In this document: one piece after another, positions 42,221 through 52,470 of the stretch
How positions within the stretch are numbered: the first letter of the stretch is position 1
Layout: each line of letters begins with the position of its first letter
Assembly (NCBI GenBank): GCA_902589475.1
Contig: CACITD010000002.1
Location: 1 to 64,000 of the forward strand
Origin: an uncultured Alphaproteobacteria bacterium
Lineage (GTDB): Bacteria > Pseudomonadota > Alphaproteobacteria > Thalassobaculales > Thalassobaculaceae
DNA: 64,000 nucleotides
Reading direction: 5' to 3'
The notes under the pieces: model-generated
What the model was told of the DNA's origin: nothing
Seen by the model: only the letters and a program-made list of their open reading frames with translations
Databases searched by the model: none
Made by a program: the position numbers and the translations under genes

Positions 42221-43395
42221 GAGCGTAGTTCCTGTATGGCCTTGTCCAAGCCTCCAACAGTTAGTGGGAACATATTGTCGTCAAGCAGTTCCTGCACCAT
42301 TTCTACAGACCTTGTGTATTTCCAGTATTTCTCTTGCGTGGGATTAAGCCAAACACATCTATCAAAATGGCTTTTAATTCGTTGGATCCAAACCAACCCA
42401 GGTTCTGGGTTCATATGCTCAACACTGCCACCAGCAACTGTTATTTCATATGGGCTCATCGATGCATCACCAACAAAAATGCATTTATAATTAGAACCGT
42501 AAGTATGTAAGACCTCCCAGGTAGGAATTTTTTCAACATGCCGTCGCCGATTATCTTTCCACATCGCTTCATATGGACAATTATGAAAGTAAAAGTACTC
42601 AAGATGCTTAAACTCACTTCTTGCAGCAGAAAATAACTCTTCAGTCACCTTGATATATGGATCCATTGAGCCACCCACATCGAAAAAAAGTAGAACATTA
42701 ACGGCATTATGTCTCTCGGGAACCAATTTAAGATCTAAAAATCCCCCATTCCTAGCCGTCGATCTGATCGTATCAGTTAAATCCAGTTCCTCTGGTGCTC
42801 CTTCCCTCGCAAATTTTCTCAATTTCCTTAGAGCGACTTTTATGTTTCGTATTCCGATTTCAACAGTGTCATCGAGGTTTTTATATTCTCGTTTATCCCA
42901 GACTTTAACTGCTCGACCCTGCCGTCCTGTTTCTTGTCCAATTCTAACACCCTCTGGGTTATAACCATCCGCTCCAAAAGGTGAACGGCCAGCTGTACCA
43001 ATCCATTTATTGCCTCCTTGATGGCGCTTTTTTTGTTCTTCTAGCCTTTGTTTAAGGGTCTCCATAAGCTTTTCCCAGCCTCCCAGAGCTTCGATTTCTT
43101 TTTTTTCTTCAGGAGTCAAATGCAGTTGTGCAAGAGATTGCAACCATTCCTCTGGAATCTCTTTCCCAAACACTTCATCTAAAAGCTCTAATCCCTTAAA
43201 GCAATGCCCAAAAACTTGATCAAACCTATCAATATGCCTCTCATCTTTAACAAGTGACGAACGCGATAGGTAATAAAAATCGTTCAAGGAATATTCAGCT
43301 ACACCGTGTTTTATGGCATCTAAGAATGTAAGATATTCTTTGAGAGATACTGGGATTTCCGCTTTTTTAAGCGAGAAGAAAAAATTTGAAAACAT
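42217..43395 (-). CDS. VWA-domain protein, CoxE-like
   Basis: 392 residues. From about residue 225 the von Willebrand factor A fold carries the metal site DVGGS (LFFDVGGSMDPY), a D-x-G-x-S variant of DxSxS. A lysine-rich helical N-terminus precedes it. The gene lies directly downstream of a MoxR ATPase, the classical MoxR-VWA partnership used to remodel or insert metals into target enzymes; CoxE plays that part with CoxD for molybdenum CO dehydrogenase. The orphan molybdenum large subunit is 6-9 kb away and might be a client, but that is guesswork. Confidence 0.8.
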   Translation of the reverse strand: MFSNFFFSLKKAEIPVSLKEYLTFLDAIKHGVAEYSLNDFYYLSRSSLVKDERHIDRFDQVFGHCFKGLELLDEVFGKEIPEEWLQSLAQLHLTPEEKKEIEALGGWEKLMETLKQRLEEQKKRHQGGNKWIGTAGRSPFGADGYNPEGVRIGQETGRQGRAVKVWDKREYKNLDDTVEIGIRNIKVALRKLRKFAREGAPEELDLTDTIRSTARNGGFLDLKLVPERHNAVNVLLFFDVGGSMDPYIKVTEELFSAARSEFKHLEYFYFHNCPYEAMWKDNRRRHVEKIPTWEVLHTYGSNYKCIFVGDASMSPYEITVAGGSVEHMNPEPGLVWIQRIKSHFDRCVWLNPTQEKYWKYTRSVEMVQELLDDNMFPLTVGGLDKAIQELRS

Positions 43396-43437
43396 ACCTC
43401 GGTGACCCCAATACTTACTTTCTATTAAAAGTACAAA

Positions 43438-44298
43438 TCATCTATTTGCTTCTCGTTTTGCTAAAAACGCTAAACGCTCAAAAAGGTGAACATCTTGCTC
43501 ATTTTTAAGAAGAGCTCCGTACAGCGGAGGAATAATATCTTTCTTATCCTTAAGTTTTAAAGCTTCTGGTGGTATGTCCTCAACAACTAACAATTTGATC
43601 CAGTCAAGCAATTCTGATGTTGACGGCTTCTTTTTCAGTCCTGGAACGTCCCTTATTTCAAAAAAGGCGTTAAGGGCTTCCCTAAGCATATTTTTCTTCA
43701 GCTTTGGGTGATGCACTTCTACTATTTGTTCCATAGTTTCAGTGTCTGGGAAACGAATATAATGAAAGAAACATCTGCGTAGGAATGCATCCGGCAGTTC
43801 TTTTTCATTGTTTGACGTTATGATGACGATAGGCCTCTTCTTTGCCTGAACCCGTTCTTGTGTTTCGTAGACAAAAAACTCCATCCTATCCAGCTCCAGC
43901 AGGAGATCATTTGGAAATTCTATATCGGCTTTATCAATTTCATCAATGAGAAGCACTACCTGTTCATCAGCTGCGAACGCTTCCCATAATTTTCCACGCT
44001 GGATGTAATTAGCTATATCGTGAACCCGTTGTTCACCTAACTGACTATCCCTGAGGCGAGACACCGCATCATATTCGTATAACCCCTGCTGCGCCTTAGT
44101 TGTCGATTTAATATGCCATTCTATAATCGGCTTATTCAGAGCTTTTGCAACTTCATGAGCTAAAACTGTTTTTCCAGTGCCTGGTTCACCTTTTATCAAC
44201 AAAGGTCGTTCGAGGGTTACTGCTGCGTTTACCGCAACCATGAGATCCTCAGTAGCAATGTAATTATCGGTTCCGCTAAATCTAACTTTGTCGTTCAT
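43438..44298 (-). CDS. MoxR-family AAA+ ATPase
   Basis: 286 residues. Walker A GEPGTGKT (about residues 37-44), Walker B LLIDEIDKAD, sensor 1 IITSNNEKELPDAFLRR with the arginine finger, and the C-terminal helical domain with LKLKDKKDIIPPLYGAL. It is shorter than many MoxR proteins and matches the CoxD-like branch. It is followed by the VWA gene with a 42-base gap on the same strand. Role: ATP-driven remodelling of a partner, working with the VWA protein. Confidence 0.85.
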   Translation of the reverse strand: MNDKVRFSGTDNYIATEDLMVAVNAAVTLERPLLIKGEPGTGKTVLAHEVAKALNKPIIEWHIKSTTKAQQGLYEYDAVSRLRDSQLGEQRVHDIANYIQRGKLWEAFAADEQVVLLIDEIDKADIEFPNDLLLELDRMEFFVYETQERVQAKKRPIVIITSNNEKELPDAFLRRCFFHYIRFPDTETMEQIVEVHHPKLKKNMLREALNAFFEIRDVPGLKKKPSTSELLDWIKLLVVEDIPPEALKLKDKKDIIPPLYGALLKNEQDVHLFERLAFLAKREANR

Positions 44299-44357
44299 TT
44301 ATACCTCTTGATAAAATTTGAAAACATTCAAAAGACCTTCGTGTAGTAACATCTGAA

Positions 44358-47033
44358 TTATTGTTTCATCTGTGCTACAAAATCTTTTATTCTTTCGATT
44401 GCTCCTGATAAATTCTCAACATTTGATCCCCCAGCTTGAGCCATATCAGGTCTGCCACCCCCACCTTTTCCATCCAATGCAGTTACTCCATGTTTTACGA
44501 GTGCAACAGCATCATATTTTCCACAAAGGTCTTCTGTAACTCCAACAACTAATGATGCCTTATTTTCAAAACTTCCCGCGACAGAAACTATCCCAGAGCC
44601 AACCTCTTTTTTAAATCCATCAACAATATTTTTTAGTTCCCGTGGAGGCACACCCTGAATAACTTTTCCGAGAAAACTGACATTGCCTATCTTGATGCTT
44701 TCACTATTTTCCAGATCATCGAATTTTGCATTAGCTAATTTTCGCCGTAATTCCGATATTTCGTTCTCTAATTTTTTCTTATCCTCTAGCAAGCTTGAAA
44801 CTCTATCCGGTAATTGTTCATGAGTAGATTTTAGAAAACGAGCGGTTAAATTCAATATTTCTTCCTTAGAGTTAAAATACTCAATCGCTCTCTTTGCAGT
44901 TGTTGCCTCAATACGCCTAACACCCGAAGCAACTGCACCTTCCGAGATAAGGCGGAATGTTCCAATATCACCCGTTCTAGATACGTGCGTGCCGCCACAG
45001 AGTTCTTTTGAATAACGTGCTTTGGGTGCATCCGCTTCATATTTACCCATAGACACAACCCGAACTTCTTCTCCATATTTCTCACCAAAAAGCGCCATTG
45101 CACCTGCATTAATAGCATCTTCCGGTTGCATCAATTGGGTAACCACCTCAGTATTTCCCCTTATTTGTTCATTAACTTCGTCTTCAACTATTCTTAACGT
45201 TTCGGTTTCTACCGGACGCGAGTGGCTAAAATCAAATCGCAGCTTTTGCGTATCAACGAGTGAGCCCTTTTGCGTAACATGGTCGCCTAAGTGCCTTCTT
45301 AGTGATTCATGCAAAAGATGTGTTGCTGAATGATTGGCCCGCAAGCAGGATCTATATTCGCCGTCTACCTTCATTTCAACGGCATCCCCTAGTGAGAAGG
45401 ATCCATCCTCTATAACACCAATATGGGTGAAAAGGTCCCCTACCCTTCTTTGAACATCTTTGACTCTAAAAGAAGCTTCAGCACCAATTTTTAGATATCC
45501 CGTATCACCTACTTGCCCACCGGACTCGGCATAGAATGGTGTCTGATTACAAATTATCGTCATTTCTTGATCTGCGGGGCAGCCATCAGTTGTCTTGACA
45601 CTTTCTCCATTGATTATCAATCCTACAATCTCACCTTCCGCAAACTCAGTGGAATAACCTAAAAATTCGGTTGCTGATATCTGATCTCTTATATCCAGCC
45701 AAAGTGATTCTGTGGCAAGTTCACCGGATCCCGACCATGCGGCCCTGGCTGCGGCTTTCTGCTCTGCCATCGCCTGGTCAAACCCTAATAAATCAACCTT
45801 CCTACCTTGTCCGCGTAAAATATCTTGTGTTAGATCCAAGGGAAAACCGAATGTATCGTAGAGCTTAAAAGCTATTTCGCCTGGCAGGTTTTCAGTATCT
45901 GACAACTTGTTAGTAGCCTCTTCCAATTGCCGTAATCCTCGAGCAAGTGTTTCTTTAAATCGCGTTTCTTCCAGCTTCAGCGTTTCGACGATTAAACTTT
46001 CCGCCCTTATTAGCTCGGGAAATGCTTCACCCATCTGTTTAGTCAAGGCAGGAACTAAGCGCCACATTAGCGGCTCCATACAGCCTAAAAGATGCGCGTG
46101 TCTCATGGCCCTGCGCATGATACGTCTTACGACATAACCGCGACCCTCATTCGATGGAAGAACCCCGTCAGCGATTAAAAAGGATGACGCTCGCAGGTGA
46201 TCTGCAATAACTCGGTGAGAAACCTTAGATGAACCATCCGGATCGGTATTGGACACATGTGCTGATGCCTCTATCAGAGATCTCATGAGATCAATCTCGT
46301 AGTTATCGTGACTACCTTGAAGAATTGCAGCAATACGTTCCAGCCCCATACCAGTATCAATGGAAGGCCTTGGAAGATTGACCCGTTCATGCTTGGTTAT
46401 CTGCTCATATTGCATAAAGACCAAGTTCCAGATCTCAATAAATCTATCGCCATCCTCGTTAGGACTCCCAGGCGGCCCACCCTCAACATCCTCGCCGTGA
46501 TCGAAAAATATTTCTGAACATGGCCCGCAAGGACCTGTATCACCCATGGCCCAGAAATTATCAGACGTGGGAATTCTTATTATTTTCTCGTCATTTAAGC
46601 CTGCGACTTTTCTCCACAACGATGCTGAATCCTCATCCTCTGAGTATACCGTTACCAGCAGTTTTTCTTTCGGCAAGCTCAAATCTTTGGTAACCAACTC
46701 CCAAGCGTGTTCTATTGCATTTTCTTTGAAATAATCACCAAAAGAAAAGTTACCTAACATCTCAAAAAAAGTGTGGTGTCTAGCTGTATATCCAACATTC
46801 TCCAGATCATTGTGCTTGCCTCCGGCTCTTACACACTTCTGGGAGGTTACTGCCCGTGAATAATCACGGCTCTCCATTCCAGTAAAAACGTTTTTAAATT
46901 GGACCATACCAGCGTTGGTAAACAGCAAAGTCGGGTCGTTCCTAGGCACGAGTGGACTCGAAGCAACTACTTGGTGCCCTCGCGTCTCAAAAAACTTTAA
47001 AAATACGTCTCTTATCTGATTCGTCGTTTGCAT
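44358..47033 (-). CDS. alaS: Alanyl-tRNA synthetase
   Basis: 891 residues, full length. N-terminal class II catalytic core begins [17 protein letters not shown]; editing domain motifs HSATHLLH and [10 protein letters not shown] provide the zinc-binding His and Cys residues; the C-terminal oligomerisation and tRNA-contacting part contains [13 protein letters not shown]. It charges tRNA-Ala and edits mischarged Ser and Gly. It lies downstream of recA on the same strand (185-base gap), a linkage common in alphaproteobacteria. Confidence 0.97.
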   Translation of the reverse strand: MQTTNQIRDVFLKFFETRGHQVVASSPLVPRNDPTLLFTNAGMVQFKNVFTGMESRDYSRAVTSQKCVRAGGKHNDLENVGYTARHHTFFEMLGNFSFGDYFKENAIEHAWELVTKDLSLPKEKLLVTVYSEDEDSASLWRKVAGLNDEKIIRIPTSDNFWAMGDTGPCGPCSEIFFDHGEDVEGGPPGSPNEDGDRFIEIWNLVFMQYEQITKHERVNLPRPSIDTGMGLERIAAILQGSHDNYEIDLMRSLIEASAHVSNTDPDGSSKVSHRVIADHLRASSFLIADGVLPSNEGRGYVVRRIMRRAMRHAHLLGCMEPLMWRLVPALTKQMGEAFPELIRAESLIVETLKLEETRFKETLARGLRQLEEATNKLSDTENLPGEIAFKLYDTFGFPLDLTQDILRGQGRKVDLLGFDQAMAEQKAAARAAWSGSGELATESLWLDIRDQISATEFLGYSTEFAEGEIVGLIINGESVKTTDGCPADQEMTIICNQTPFYAESGGQVGDTGYLKIGAEASFRVKDVQRRVGDLFTHIGVIEDGSFSLGDAVEMKVDGEYRSCLRANHSATHLLHESLRRHLGDHVTQKGSLVDTQKLRFDFSHSRPVETETLRIVEDEVNEQIRGNTEVVTQLMQPEDAINAGAMALFGEKYGEEVRVVSMGKYEADAPKARYSKELCGGTHVSRTGDIGTFRLISEGAVASGVRRIEATTAKRAIEYFNSKEEILNLTARFLKSTHEQLPDRVSSLLEDKKKLENEISELRRKLANAKFDDLENSESIKIGNVSFLGKVIQGVPPRELKNIVDGFKKEVGSGIVSVAGSFENKASLVVGVTEDLCGKYDAVALVKHGVTALDGKGGGGRPDMAQAGGSNVENLSGAIERIKDFVAQMKQ

Positions 47034-47218
47034 ATTCCATCGGCCCTAACAACACCACCTACCATATCGTTACAACGCAAAAACGTTAAGTGTTATTGTT
47101 TAATAGACCGAGTCCGCTGTGTCCAGTGGAGGCTAAACTAATCAACCAGAATAATGACTAAACTAACCGCCGCCCAAAGAACATCGCCTATTGCCTAAAC
47201 ATTGATTAAGCGATGTAA

Positions 47219-48292
47219 TTATTCGTCTGCCTCTTCCTCAGAGTCAGGGCCTACTAGCATCGCCTCTGCTACTAAACCAGCATTCTCTCTAACAGCATTT
47301 TCGATAGTCGCTGCAACTCCAGAATTTTCCCTGAGAAACTTCTTGGCATTTTCGCGCCCTTGACCAATTCGTTCGCCATTATAACTAAACCATGCACCTG
47401 CTTTCTCGACTATATTAGCATTCACTCCAAGGTCTAAAAGCTCACCAGTTTTAGAAATGCCCTCCCCGTACATTATATCAAACTCCACTACCCTGAATGG
47501 AGGGGCCACCTTATTTTTTACTACTTTTACTCTTGTTTGGTTGCCTACAATATCATCTCTATCTTTTATTGCCCCTATCCTTCTTATATCGAGACGGACA
47601 GAAGCGTAAAATTTAAGTGCATTACCGCCTGAGGTAGTTTCTGGGTTACCAAACATTACACCTATTTTTAGTCGTATCTGATTAATGAAAATAACAAGAC
47701 AGTTAGACTTCGAGATTGATGAAGTTAATTTTCTCAAGGCTTGGCTCATCAACCGAGCTTGAAGACCGACGTGTGTATCCCCCATCTCGCCTTCCAACTC
47801 AGCGCGCGGAACTAGGGCCGCAACAGAGTCAACAACCAGAACATCTATCGCACCCGACCGTACAAGCGTATCCGCTATTTCAAGAGCCTGTTCACCTGCA
47901 TCAGGTTGAGAGATTACCAATTCATCAATATCAACTCCAAGTTTTTTTGCATAGGCAGGGTCTAGAGCGTGCTCTGCATCAACAAATGCGCAAACTCCCC
48001 CTTTTTTCTGCGCCTCCGCAGCTACATGCAATGCCAAGGTTGTCTTACCTGAGCTCTCAGGCCCATAAATTTCAATTATTCGCCCCCTAGGCAGACCACC
48101 GATGCCTAATGCAATATCTAATCCTAAAGAACCGGTTGAAATAGCCTCAATATCTACAGACTCCTGCGTCTGACCCAATTTCATCACCGATCCCTTTCCA
48201 AATGCTTTCTCAATTTGGCCAAGAGCTGCTTCTAATGCTTTCGATTTATCCATTGTATCCTGTTCTATTACTCTTAATGGTGTTACAGCCAT
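47219..48292 (-). CDS. recA: Recombinase A
   Basis: 357 residues. Walker [14 protein letters not shown] (about residues 74-86), [30 protein letters not shown], and the L2 loop [14 protein letters not shown]. The acidic tail [10 protein letters not shown] is typical. RecA forms filaments on single-stranded DNA for strand exchange and stimulates LexA cleavage. A GTAC-N7-GTTC box lies 136 bases upstream, near the alphaproteobacterial LexA consensus GTTC-N7-GTTC. Confidence 0.97.
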   Translation of the reverse strand: MAVTPLRVIEQDTMDKSKALEAALGQIEKAFGKGSVMKLGQTQESVDIEAISTGSLGLDIALGIGGLPRGRIIEIYGPESSGKTTLALHVAAEAQKKGGVCAFVDAEHALDPAYAKKLGVDIDELVISQPDAGEQALEIADTLVRSGAIDVLVVDSVAALVPRAELEGEMGDTHVGLQARLMSQALRKLTSSISKSNCLVIFINQIRLKIGVMFGNPETTSGGNALKFYASVRLDIRRIGAIKDRDDIVGNQTRVKVVKNKVAPPFRVVEFDIMYGEGISKTGELLDLGVNANIVEKAGAWFSYNGERIGQGRENAKKFLRENSGVAATIENAVRENAGLVAEAMLVGPDSEEEADE

Positions 48293-48427
48293 ATTCTTTC
48301 TCCATTCTTAAAACTGTTATCGACCTCTTGCAAACAATCTCTTAGTCAAATTACTTTCTTAACATTTTTTCAAGTTAATCAGCTTACAACGCTTAACAGA
48401 TCAACGAGGAACGCTATTTAATTATTT

Positions 48428-48442
48428 GTACACTATTTGTTC
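48428..48442. promoter_or_regulatory. Possible LexA (SOS) box upstream of recA
   Basis: GTAC-ACTATTT-GTTC differs from the alphaproteobacterial direct-repeat consensus GTTC-N7-GTTC at one base. It lies in the 284-base gap between recA and flhB, 136 bases upstream of the recA start. Position suits regulation of recA, but one mismatch in an eight-base pattern leaves chance possible. Confidence 0.4.
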
Positions 48443-48576
48443 TAGAAAAAAAAGGTCGTATTCATGTTTTGTTCATGGCTACATCTAGGATTTGATAAAG
48501 GAGGGGGTGCCAAATAATCTATAGGCAACAAGATCATGTAGGACTTTGCAACACGTATACTAGAAATTTTCTGGCG

Positions 48577-49650
48577 TTAACCAAATTTTCGATTTTTCAA
48601 TTGGTATACATAACTAATTATTTCAGCAACGGCCTTATAATGCTCTTGCGGAACCTCATCATCAATCTCTGCTGCTGCAAAAAGTGCTCGTGCCAACGGG
48701 GCGTTCTCAACTATCGGAACGTCATTGTCATTAGCTGAGTCTCTTATTCTGAAAGCAACTTCATCAACACCTTTTGCAACTACCTTAGGTGCCGCCATTA
48801 TTTCCGAATCGTACTTTAATGCTATTGCATAATGCGTAGGGTTTGTAACAACTACATCAGCGGTAGGAACCGATGCCATCATCCGTTCGCGGGCTCTTTC
48901 AGCTCTTATCTGCCGCAATCGACCTCTAATAAGCGGATCGCCATCTGTTTGTTTGAGCTCATCTTTTACTTCTTGCTTCGTCATTCTCATCTGTTTTAAA
49001 AATTCGTAGCGTTGATACAAATAATCAAGACCAGCGATAAAACCAACAACGAAAACCGCAACAACAAACATTTCTAAAATAATAAATCTTGCCTCATTTA
49101 TGGTGGCTGCAATATCCATTTGCATGAGGAGTTCGACACGGCTCAACTCTGGTATTGCCACAGCCCCGACAATGGCCGCCACTAATGCTAGCTTTAACAA
49201 GCCTTTAGAAAATTCCGTCAAAGACTTCAGGCTAAAAAGCCTAAAAAAACCTTTTATCGGAGAGATTCTCTCGATTGAAGGGATTAAGCTTTGCCCGCTA
49301 AAAACAAAGCCACTTACAATTAACTTAAAAAATATAGCCAATGAGAGAAGAACAAATATTAACGGTCCAAGACCAATTATTAGTTGCAATAGCATATCAG
49401 AGAAAAGATTCCCGATGTTTGCTGGGTCAATATTAATAGCGTGAAATTTGTCGAAAATCCCACCCGCGGCCAAAAAAAGATGCTTGGCCATATATGGACC
49501 TAAAACGCCTGCGATTAAGGCGCCGCCAATCATAATTGCTAAATGTGATACTTCTTGCGAAGTTATAACTTTACCTTTATCGCGAGCGTCTTGCAGCTTC
49601 CTAGGTGTAGCCTCCTCGGTTTTCTGTGATTGATCTTGTTCTTGGGACAA
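48577..49650 (-). CDS. flhB: Flagellar type III export protein FlhB
   Basis: 357 residues. The cytoplasmic N-terminus EEATPRKLQDARDKGKV is characteristic, four membrane segments follow (about 35-50, 85-115, 145-165, 188-208), and the C-terminal cytoplasmic domain carries the autocleavage motif NPTH at residues 270-273. FlhB sets the substrate-specificity switch of the flagellar export gate from rod/hook to filament proteins. It is the last gene of the flgB-flgC-fliE-fliQ-fliR-flhB operon, 15 bases after fliR. Confidence 0.95.
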   Translation of the reverse strand: MSQEQDQSQKTEEATPRKLQDARDKGKVITSQEVSHLAIMIGGALIAGVLGPYMAKHLFLAAGGIFDKFHAINIDPANIGNLFSDMLLQLIIGLGPLIFVLLSLAIFFKLIVSGFVFSGQSLIPSIERISPIKGFFRLFSLKSLTEFSKGLLKLALVAAIVGAVAIPELSRVELLMQMDIAATINEARFIILEMFVVAVFVVGFIAGLDYLYQRYEFLKQMRMTKQEVKDELKQTDGDPLIRGRLRQIRAERARERMMASVPTADVVVTNPTHYAIALKYDSEIMAAPKVVAKGVDEVAFRIRDSANDNDVPIVENAPLARALFAAAEIDDEVPQEHYKAVAEIISYVYQLKNRKFG

Positions 49651-49665
49651 AATATCTGCCTAGAT

Positions 49666-50442
49666 TTAGTTAGATGTTAGATACTGATTTAAATTATTAG
49701 CATAATATTCGATGAATATTGAGAACAAACCGCTGATTATCATGGAAAAAATTAATAAGCCACCCGCCAATTGAACTGGCAACCCCACGAAAAAAATTTG
49801 GAGCTGGGGCATTAATCGAGCCAACATCCCTAGTCCCATAAAAAATATAAGGCTTATTACGATAAATGGAGCCGTCATTTGTAAGGCCAAACGGAAACTA
49901 TCTGCTATTAAACGTGCTATAACGAGGGCACTATCACCCCACTCAAAAATTAAACCCACAGGGAAAACTTTGTAGCTATCGACAATTGCCAAAATAAACA
50001 AGTGATGCATGTTGGTAGCGAAGAGTATCATCACTCCCATTGTAGTTAATAATAATCCAGGCAATGAAGCTTGACTTGATATACTAGGGTTAAACACCTC
50101 CGCGTTGGCCATTCCAATGGTTAAACCGATTATTCGTCCCACAGTATCAAGAGTAAGCAACATTATTCTCGCCACCATGCCTAAATAAATCCCCACCACA
50201 ATTTCACAAAATAAAAGTTTAAAAAGCGCAGAAAGGTTTTTTGGTTCAGGTGGTAAACTCGAAACAATGAGGGGAGAGACAACAACGGTGAGCAACAAAG
50301 CAAAGAGAAGCCTAACACGCATTGGTACGAATGCTTCTCCGACACCAGGCAAGATCATTACCGCTGCGGCGACACGAGTAAATACTATTAAGAAAGAGAG
50401 AACTTGGAGAGGAAGAAACTGTTCCAAGGCCATAATCGACAA
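49666..50442 (-). CDS. fliR: Flagellar export protein FliR
   Basis: 258 residues, six hydrophobic stretches, with LSFLIVFTRVAAAVMILPGVGEAFVPMRVRLLFALLLTVVVSPL at the N-terminal half as in FliR. It forms the export gate with FliP and FliQ. The start could also be the fourth codon (second Met). It lies 51 bases downstream of fliQ. Confidence 0.92.
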   Translation of the reverse strand: MSIMALEQFLPLQVLSFLIVFTRVAAAVMILPGVGEAFVPMRVRLLFALLLTVVVSPLIVSSLPPEPKNLSALFKLLFCEIVVGIYLGMVARIMLLTLDTVGRIIGLTIGMANAEVFNPSISSQASLPGLLLTTMGVMILFATNMHHLFILAIVDSYKVFPVGLIFEWGDSALVIARLIADSFRLALQMTAPFIVISLIFFMGLGMLARLMPQLQIFFVGLPVQLAGGLLIFSMIISGLFSIFIEYYANNLNQYLTSN

Positions 50443-50493
50443 TCAACCCCTTAGAGTTAGGATTATACTTGTTATCAAAGAACCTTTATGAAG

Positions 50494-50760
50494 TTAGCCT
50501 AGGCCGATGATTTTATCACCCAAACCAATCATAAATTCTGATATTGTGGTCAACATAAACGGTAGCAAAAACGCTAATGCCGCGAAAACGACTATAATTT
50601 TTGGAACAAAAACAAGTGTCATTTCCTGCAATTGCGTTAGAGCTTGAAATAAAGCGATGATCAAACCTACTAGCAATGCAATGCCCATAACCGGCACAGC
50701 CATAGTCAGCACCACGGTTATTGCTTGCCTTCCAATTTCAATAGCTTCAAGTTCGTTCAT
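50494..50760 (-). CDS. fliQ: Flagellar export protein FliQ
   Basis: 88 residues with two membrane helices: AITVVLTMAVPVMGIALLVGLIIALFQALTQ (about 17-47) and VPKIIVVFAALAFLLPFML (about 52-70), and the TQLQEMTL turn typical of FliQ. It belongs to the FliP5-FliQ4-FliR1 gate. Same operon as fliE and fliR. Confidence 0.94.
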   Translation of the reverse strand: MNELEAIEIGRQAITVVLTMAVPVMGIALLVGLIIALFQALTQLQEMTLVFVPKIIVVFAALAFLLPFMLTTISEFMIGLGDKIIGLG

Positions 50761-50818
50761 CAGAAGTGACTTTTCTTTATTTTTTTATCGGGTGCATTTC
50801 TGAAAGCATATTAAAGGT

Positions 50819-51118
50819 CTAAATTGGCATCCTCATTACTTCCTGATATGCCTGGATCATTTTGTCTCTAATTGTTGTTACCAATTGTAGTGTTGATTCT
50901 GCGCTGTTGATGGCAGACACAACATCGTTAAGATCCGCGTTCCCTGTTATACCCTTCATACCCATTGCTTCACCAGATTTTAGCGTTTCTATGCTATTTT
51001 CTGCAGCGTCTTTCATGAAGGAAGAAAAGTCTTGACCGGCCCCTACTTTCTCTGCTTTCTGCGCAGCACCACCCAAATTCGATATGCTCAGCATACTCTC
51101 AGTGATTTTATCTACCAT
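50819..51118 (-). CDS. fliE: Flagellar hook-basal body protein FliE
   Basis: 99 residues. The C-terminal segment with SAESTLQLVTTIRDKMIQAYQEVMRMPI is the conserved FliE end that joins the MS ring to the proximal rod. The N-terminal half is variable and polar. Spacing 64 bases after flgC and 58 before fliQ, same strand. Confidence 0.93.
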   Translation of the reverse strand: MVDKITESMLSISNLGGAAQKAEKVGAGQDFSSFMKDAAENSIETLKSGEAMGMKGITGNADLNDVVSAINSAESTLQLVTTIRDKMIQAYQEVMRMPI

Positions 51119-51182
51119 TTTCTATCCCATTAGTCTTTTATTTTATTATAACTTAACTTGGAACTCATGGCTATCTGGAGAA

Positions 51183-51599
51183 TTAACTCCGTAATAATTC
51201 TATTGTACGCTGTATCATGGCTTTAGAGGCTTCAAGGACGCTCAAGTTCGCCTCATAAGATCTCTGCGCTTCCTTCATGTCCATCATTTCAATCAGCCCA
51301 TTGACGTTAGGCCTTCTAACATATCCCTTATCATCTGCCAGAGGATGATAAGGCTCGTAGGCGACTATAAAATCAGAGTTATCCCGCCCAATTTTAGAAA
51401 CTTGGACCATATCTACCCCTAGCTTGCGGTCCAAAATGTCTTTAAAAACAATGGTCTTGCGGCGATATGGATCTGCCCCCTGACTTCGACCAACAGAATC
51501 CTGATTAGCAATATTTTCCGAAATTACCCTAAGCCTTGTTCCCTGTGCCTTCATACCACTCGCTGATATTTTTAGCGCATTGTTTAAATCTACAGCCAT
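51183..51599 (-). CDS. flgC: Flagellar proximal rod protein FlgC
   Basis: 138 residues. ALKISASGMKAQGTRLRVISENIANQDS is the rod-protein N-terminal signature and the C-terminus DMKEAQRSYEANLSVLEASKAMIQRTIELL the matching helix. FlgC is exported and forms part of the proximal rod. It starts 24 bases after flgB. Confidence 0.95.
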   Translation of the reverse strand: MAVDLNNALKISASGMKAQGTRLRVISENIANQDSVGRSQGADPYRRKTIVFKDILDRKLGVDMVQVSKIGRDNSDFIVAYEPYHPLADDKGYVRRPNVNGLIEMMDMKEAQRSYEANLSVLEASKAMIQRTIELLRS

Positions 51600-51623
51600 G
51601 CTTCAACCCCCTTATAATAAAAC

Positions 51624-52031
51624 CTAACGATTAACGCCAAGTGCAATTTTAAACATAGACAAATTTTTCTTATAAATATTTGCGACCAACTTATAGTTCA
51701 TGTTTGAGTCATTAACCTTTATTAGTTGCTCTTCCATAATTACCCCATTTTCGTTTGGGTTCATTTCATATATATCTCTGCTTTTTTCTTGAATTGTTCT
51801 AAAATCAGCGCGTTTAATAGTGCCCATCAAATGACCTTTTGATGTCTTTGCTACGGGTACATCTCTTGTCGTGTTTAACATGCTTGAAAAATCAGGCGCC
51901 TTAAGGTCTTTTGCCTTATACCCTGGAGTATCTGCATTTGCGATATTTTGAGCCAAAACGGTTTGCCGTTCACTTAACCAGCCCATTTTACTATTAGTCA
52001 GCCTAAAAATATCTAATTTGTTTAGATCCAT
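51624..52031 (-). CDS. flgB: Flagellar proximal rod protein FlgB
   Basis: 135 residues from ATG 52031. The track start at 52073 adds 14 residues that do not belong to FlgB. AGGG stands at a good distance upstream of 52031, and the family sequence begins MDLNKLDIFRL. Motif LAQNIANADTPGYKAKDLK is typical. First gene of the rod/export operon and directly downstream of a sigma-54-like promoter at 52069-52084. Confidence 0.94.
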   Translation of the reverse strand: MDLNKLDIFRLTNSKMGWLSERQTVLAQNIANADTPGYKAKDLKAPDFSSMLNTTRDVPVAKTSKGHLMGTIKRADFRTIQEKSRDIYEMNPNENGVIMEEQLIKVNDSNMNYKLVANIYKKNLSMFKIALGVNR

Positions 52032-52068
52032 AATAAACCCTAGTTCTAACGACAATCTAGTAGCATTA

Positions 52069-52084
52069 TGCAAAACTCATACCA
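52069..52084 (-). promoter_or_regulatory. Sigma-54 promoter for the flgB operon
   Basis: On the minus strand the sequence reads TGGTATGAGTTTTGCA. It has the -24 GG and -12 GC exactly ten bases apart and a full TTGCA at -12, close to TGGCAC-N5-TTGCA. The -12 end lies 38 bases before the flgB start. Confidence 0.7.
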
Positions 52085-52176
52085 ACATTACAGAAACTTT
52101 AAAGCTCATTTTCGCTCGAGGGAAAAGATAAAATTAAAACTGGCTAATTCTTGTTTGGGACTGTAAATTTCTGCGT

Positions 52177-52470
52177 ATGAGCCATCGACAAGCAGCTTTT
52201 GCTATTAAAGACACTGCCCCGAATAAAGGAAATCCAAAAGTACTTGCAAAAGGTTTTGGAGTAGTAGCGGAAAAAATCCTTCGCCTAGCTTTTGATAACG
52301 ACGTCAAAGTAAGAACGGATCCAGACCTAGTAGAAATTCTCTCAGCCGTTGAGGTTGACTGCGAGATTCCAATAGAGGCATTAGCAGCTGTTTCTGAGAT
52401 ACTATCCTATGTATATAAGGAAACAAAAAATCAATCAGTTAATGATGCAACCGAACCATTCAATGAGTGA
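52177..52470 (+). CDS. FlhB-like C-terminal domain protein (lacks membrane part and NPTH)
   Basis: 97 residues aligning with the cytoplasmic C-terminal half of FlhB: QAAFAIKDTAPNKGNPKVLAKGFGVVAEKI corresponds to FlhB HYAIALKYD...PKVVAKGVDEVAFRI. The protein begins exactly after the cleavage point, so the NPTH motif is absent, as are all membrane helices. Small FlhB-like proteins (FlhX/FhlB type) occur beside flagellar genes in several proteobacteria; some can substitute for the FlhB cytoplasmic domain. It is the first gene of a forward set with an unknown protein, fliO and fliP. Confidence 0.85.
   Translation: MSHRQAAFAIKDTAPNKGNPKVLAKGFGVVAEKILRLAFDNDVKVRTDPDLVEILSAVEVDCEIPIEALAAVSEILSYVYKETKNQSVNDATEPFNE

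Noticed and set aside
47181-47216. Inverted repeat ACATCGC...GCGATGT just after recA as a terminator
   Set aside because: The 7-bp arms are separated by 22 bases and no T-run follows on the minus strand, so it does not look like an intrinsic terminator.
52143-52157. TGGCTAATTCTTGTT upstream of the FlhB-like gene as a sigma-54 promoter
   Set aside because: GG to the G of the -12 element is nine, not ten, bases and the following C is missing.
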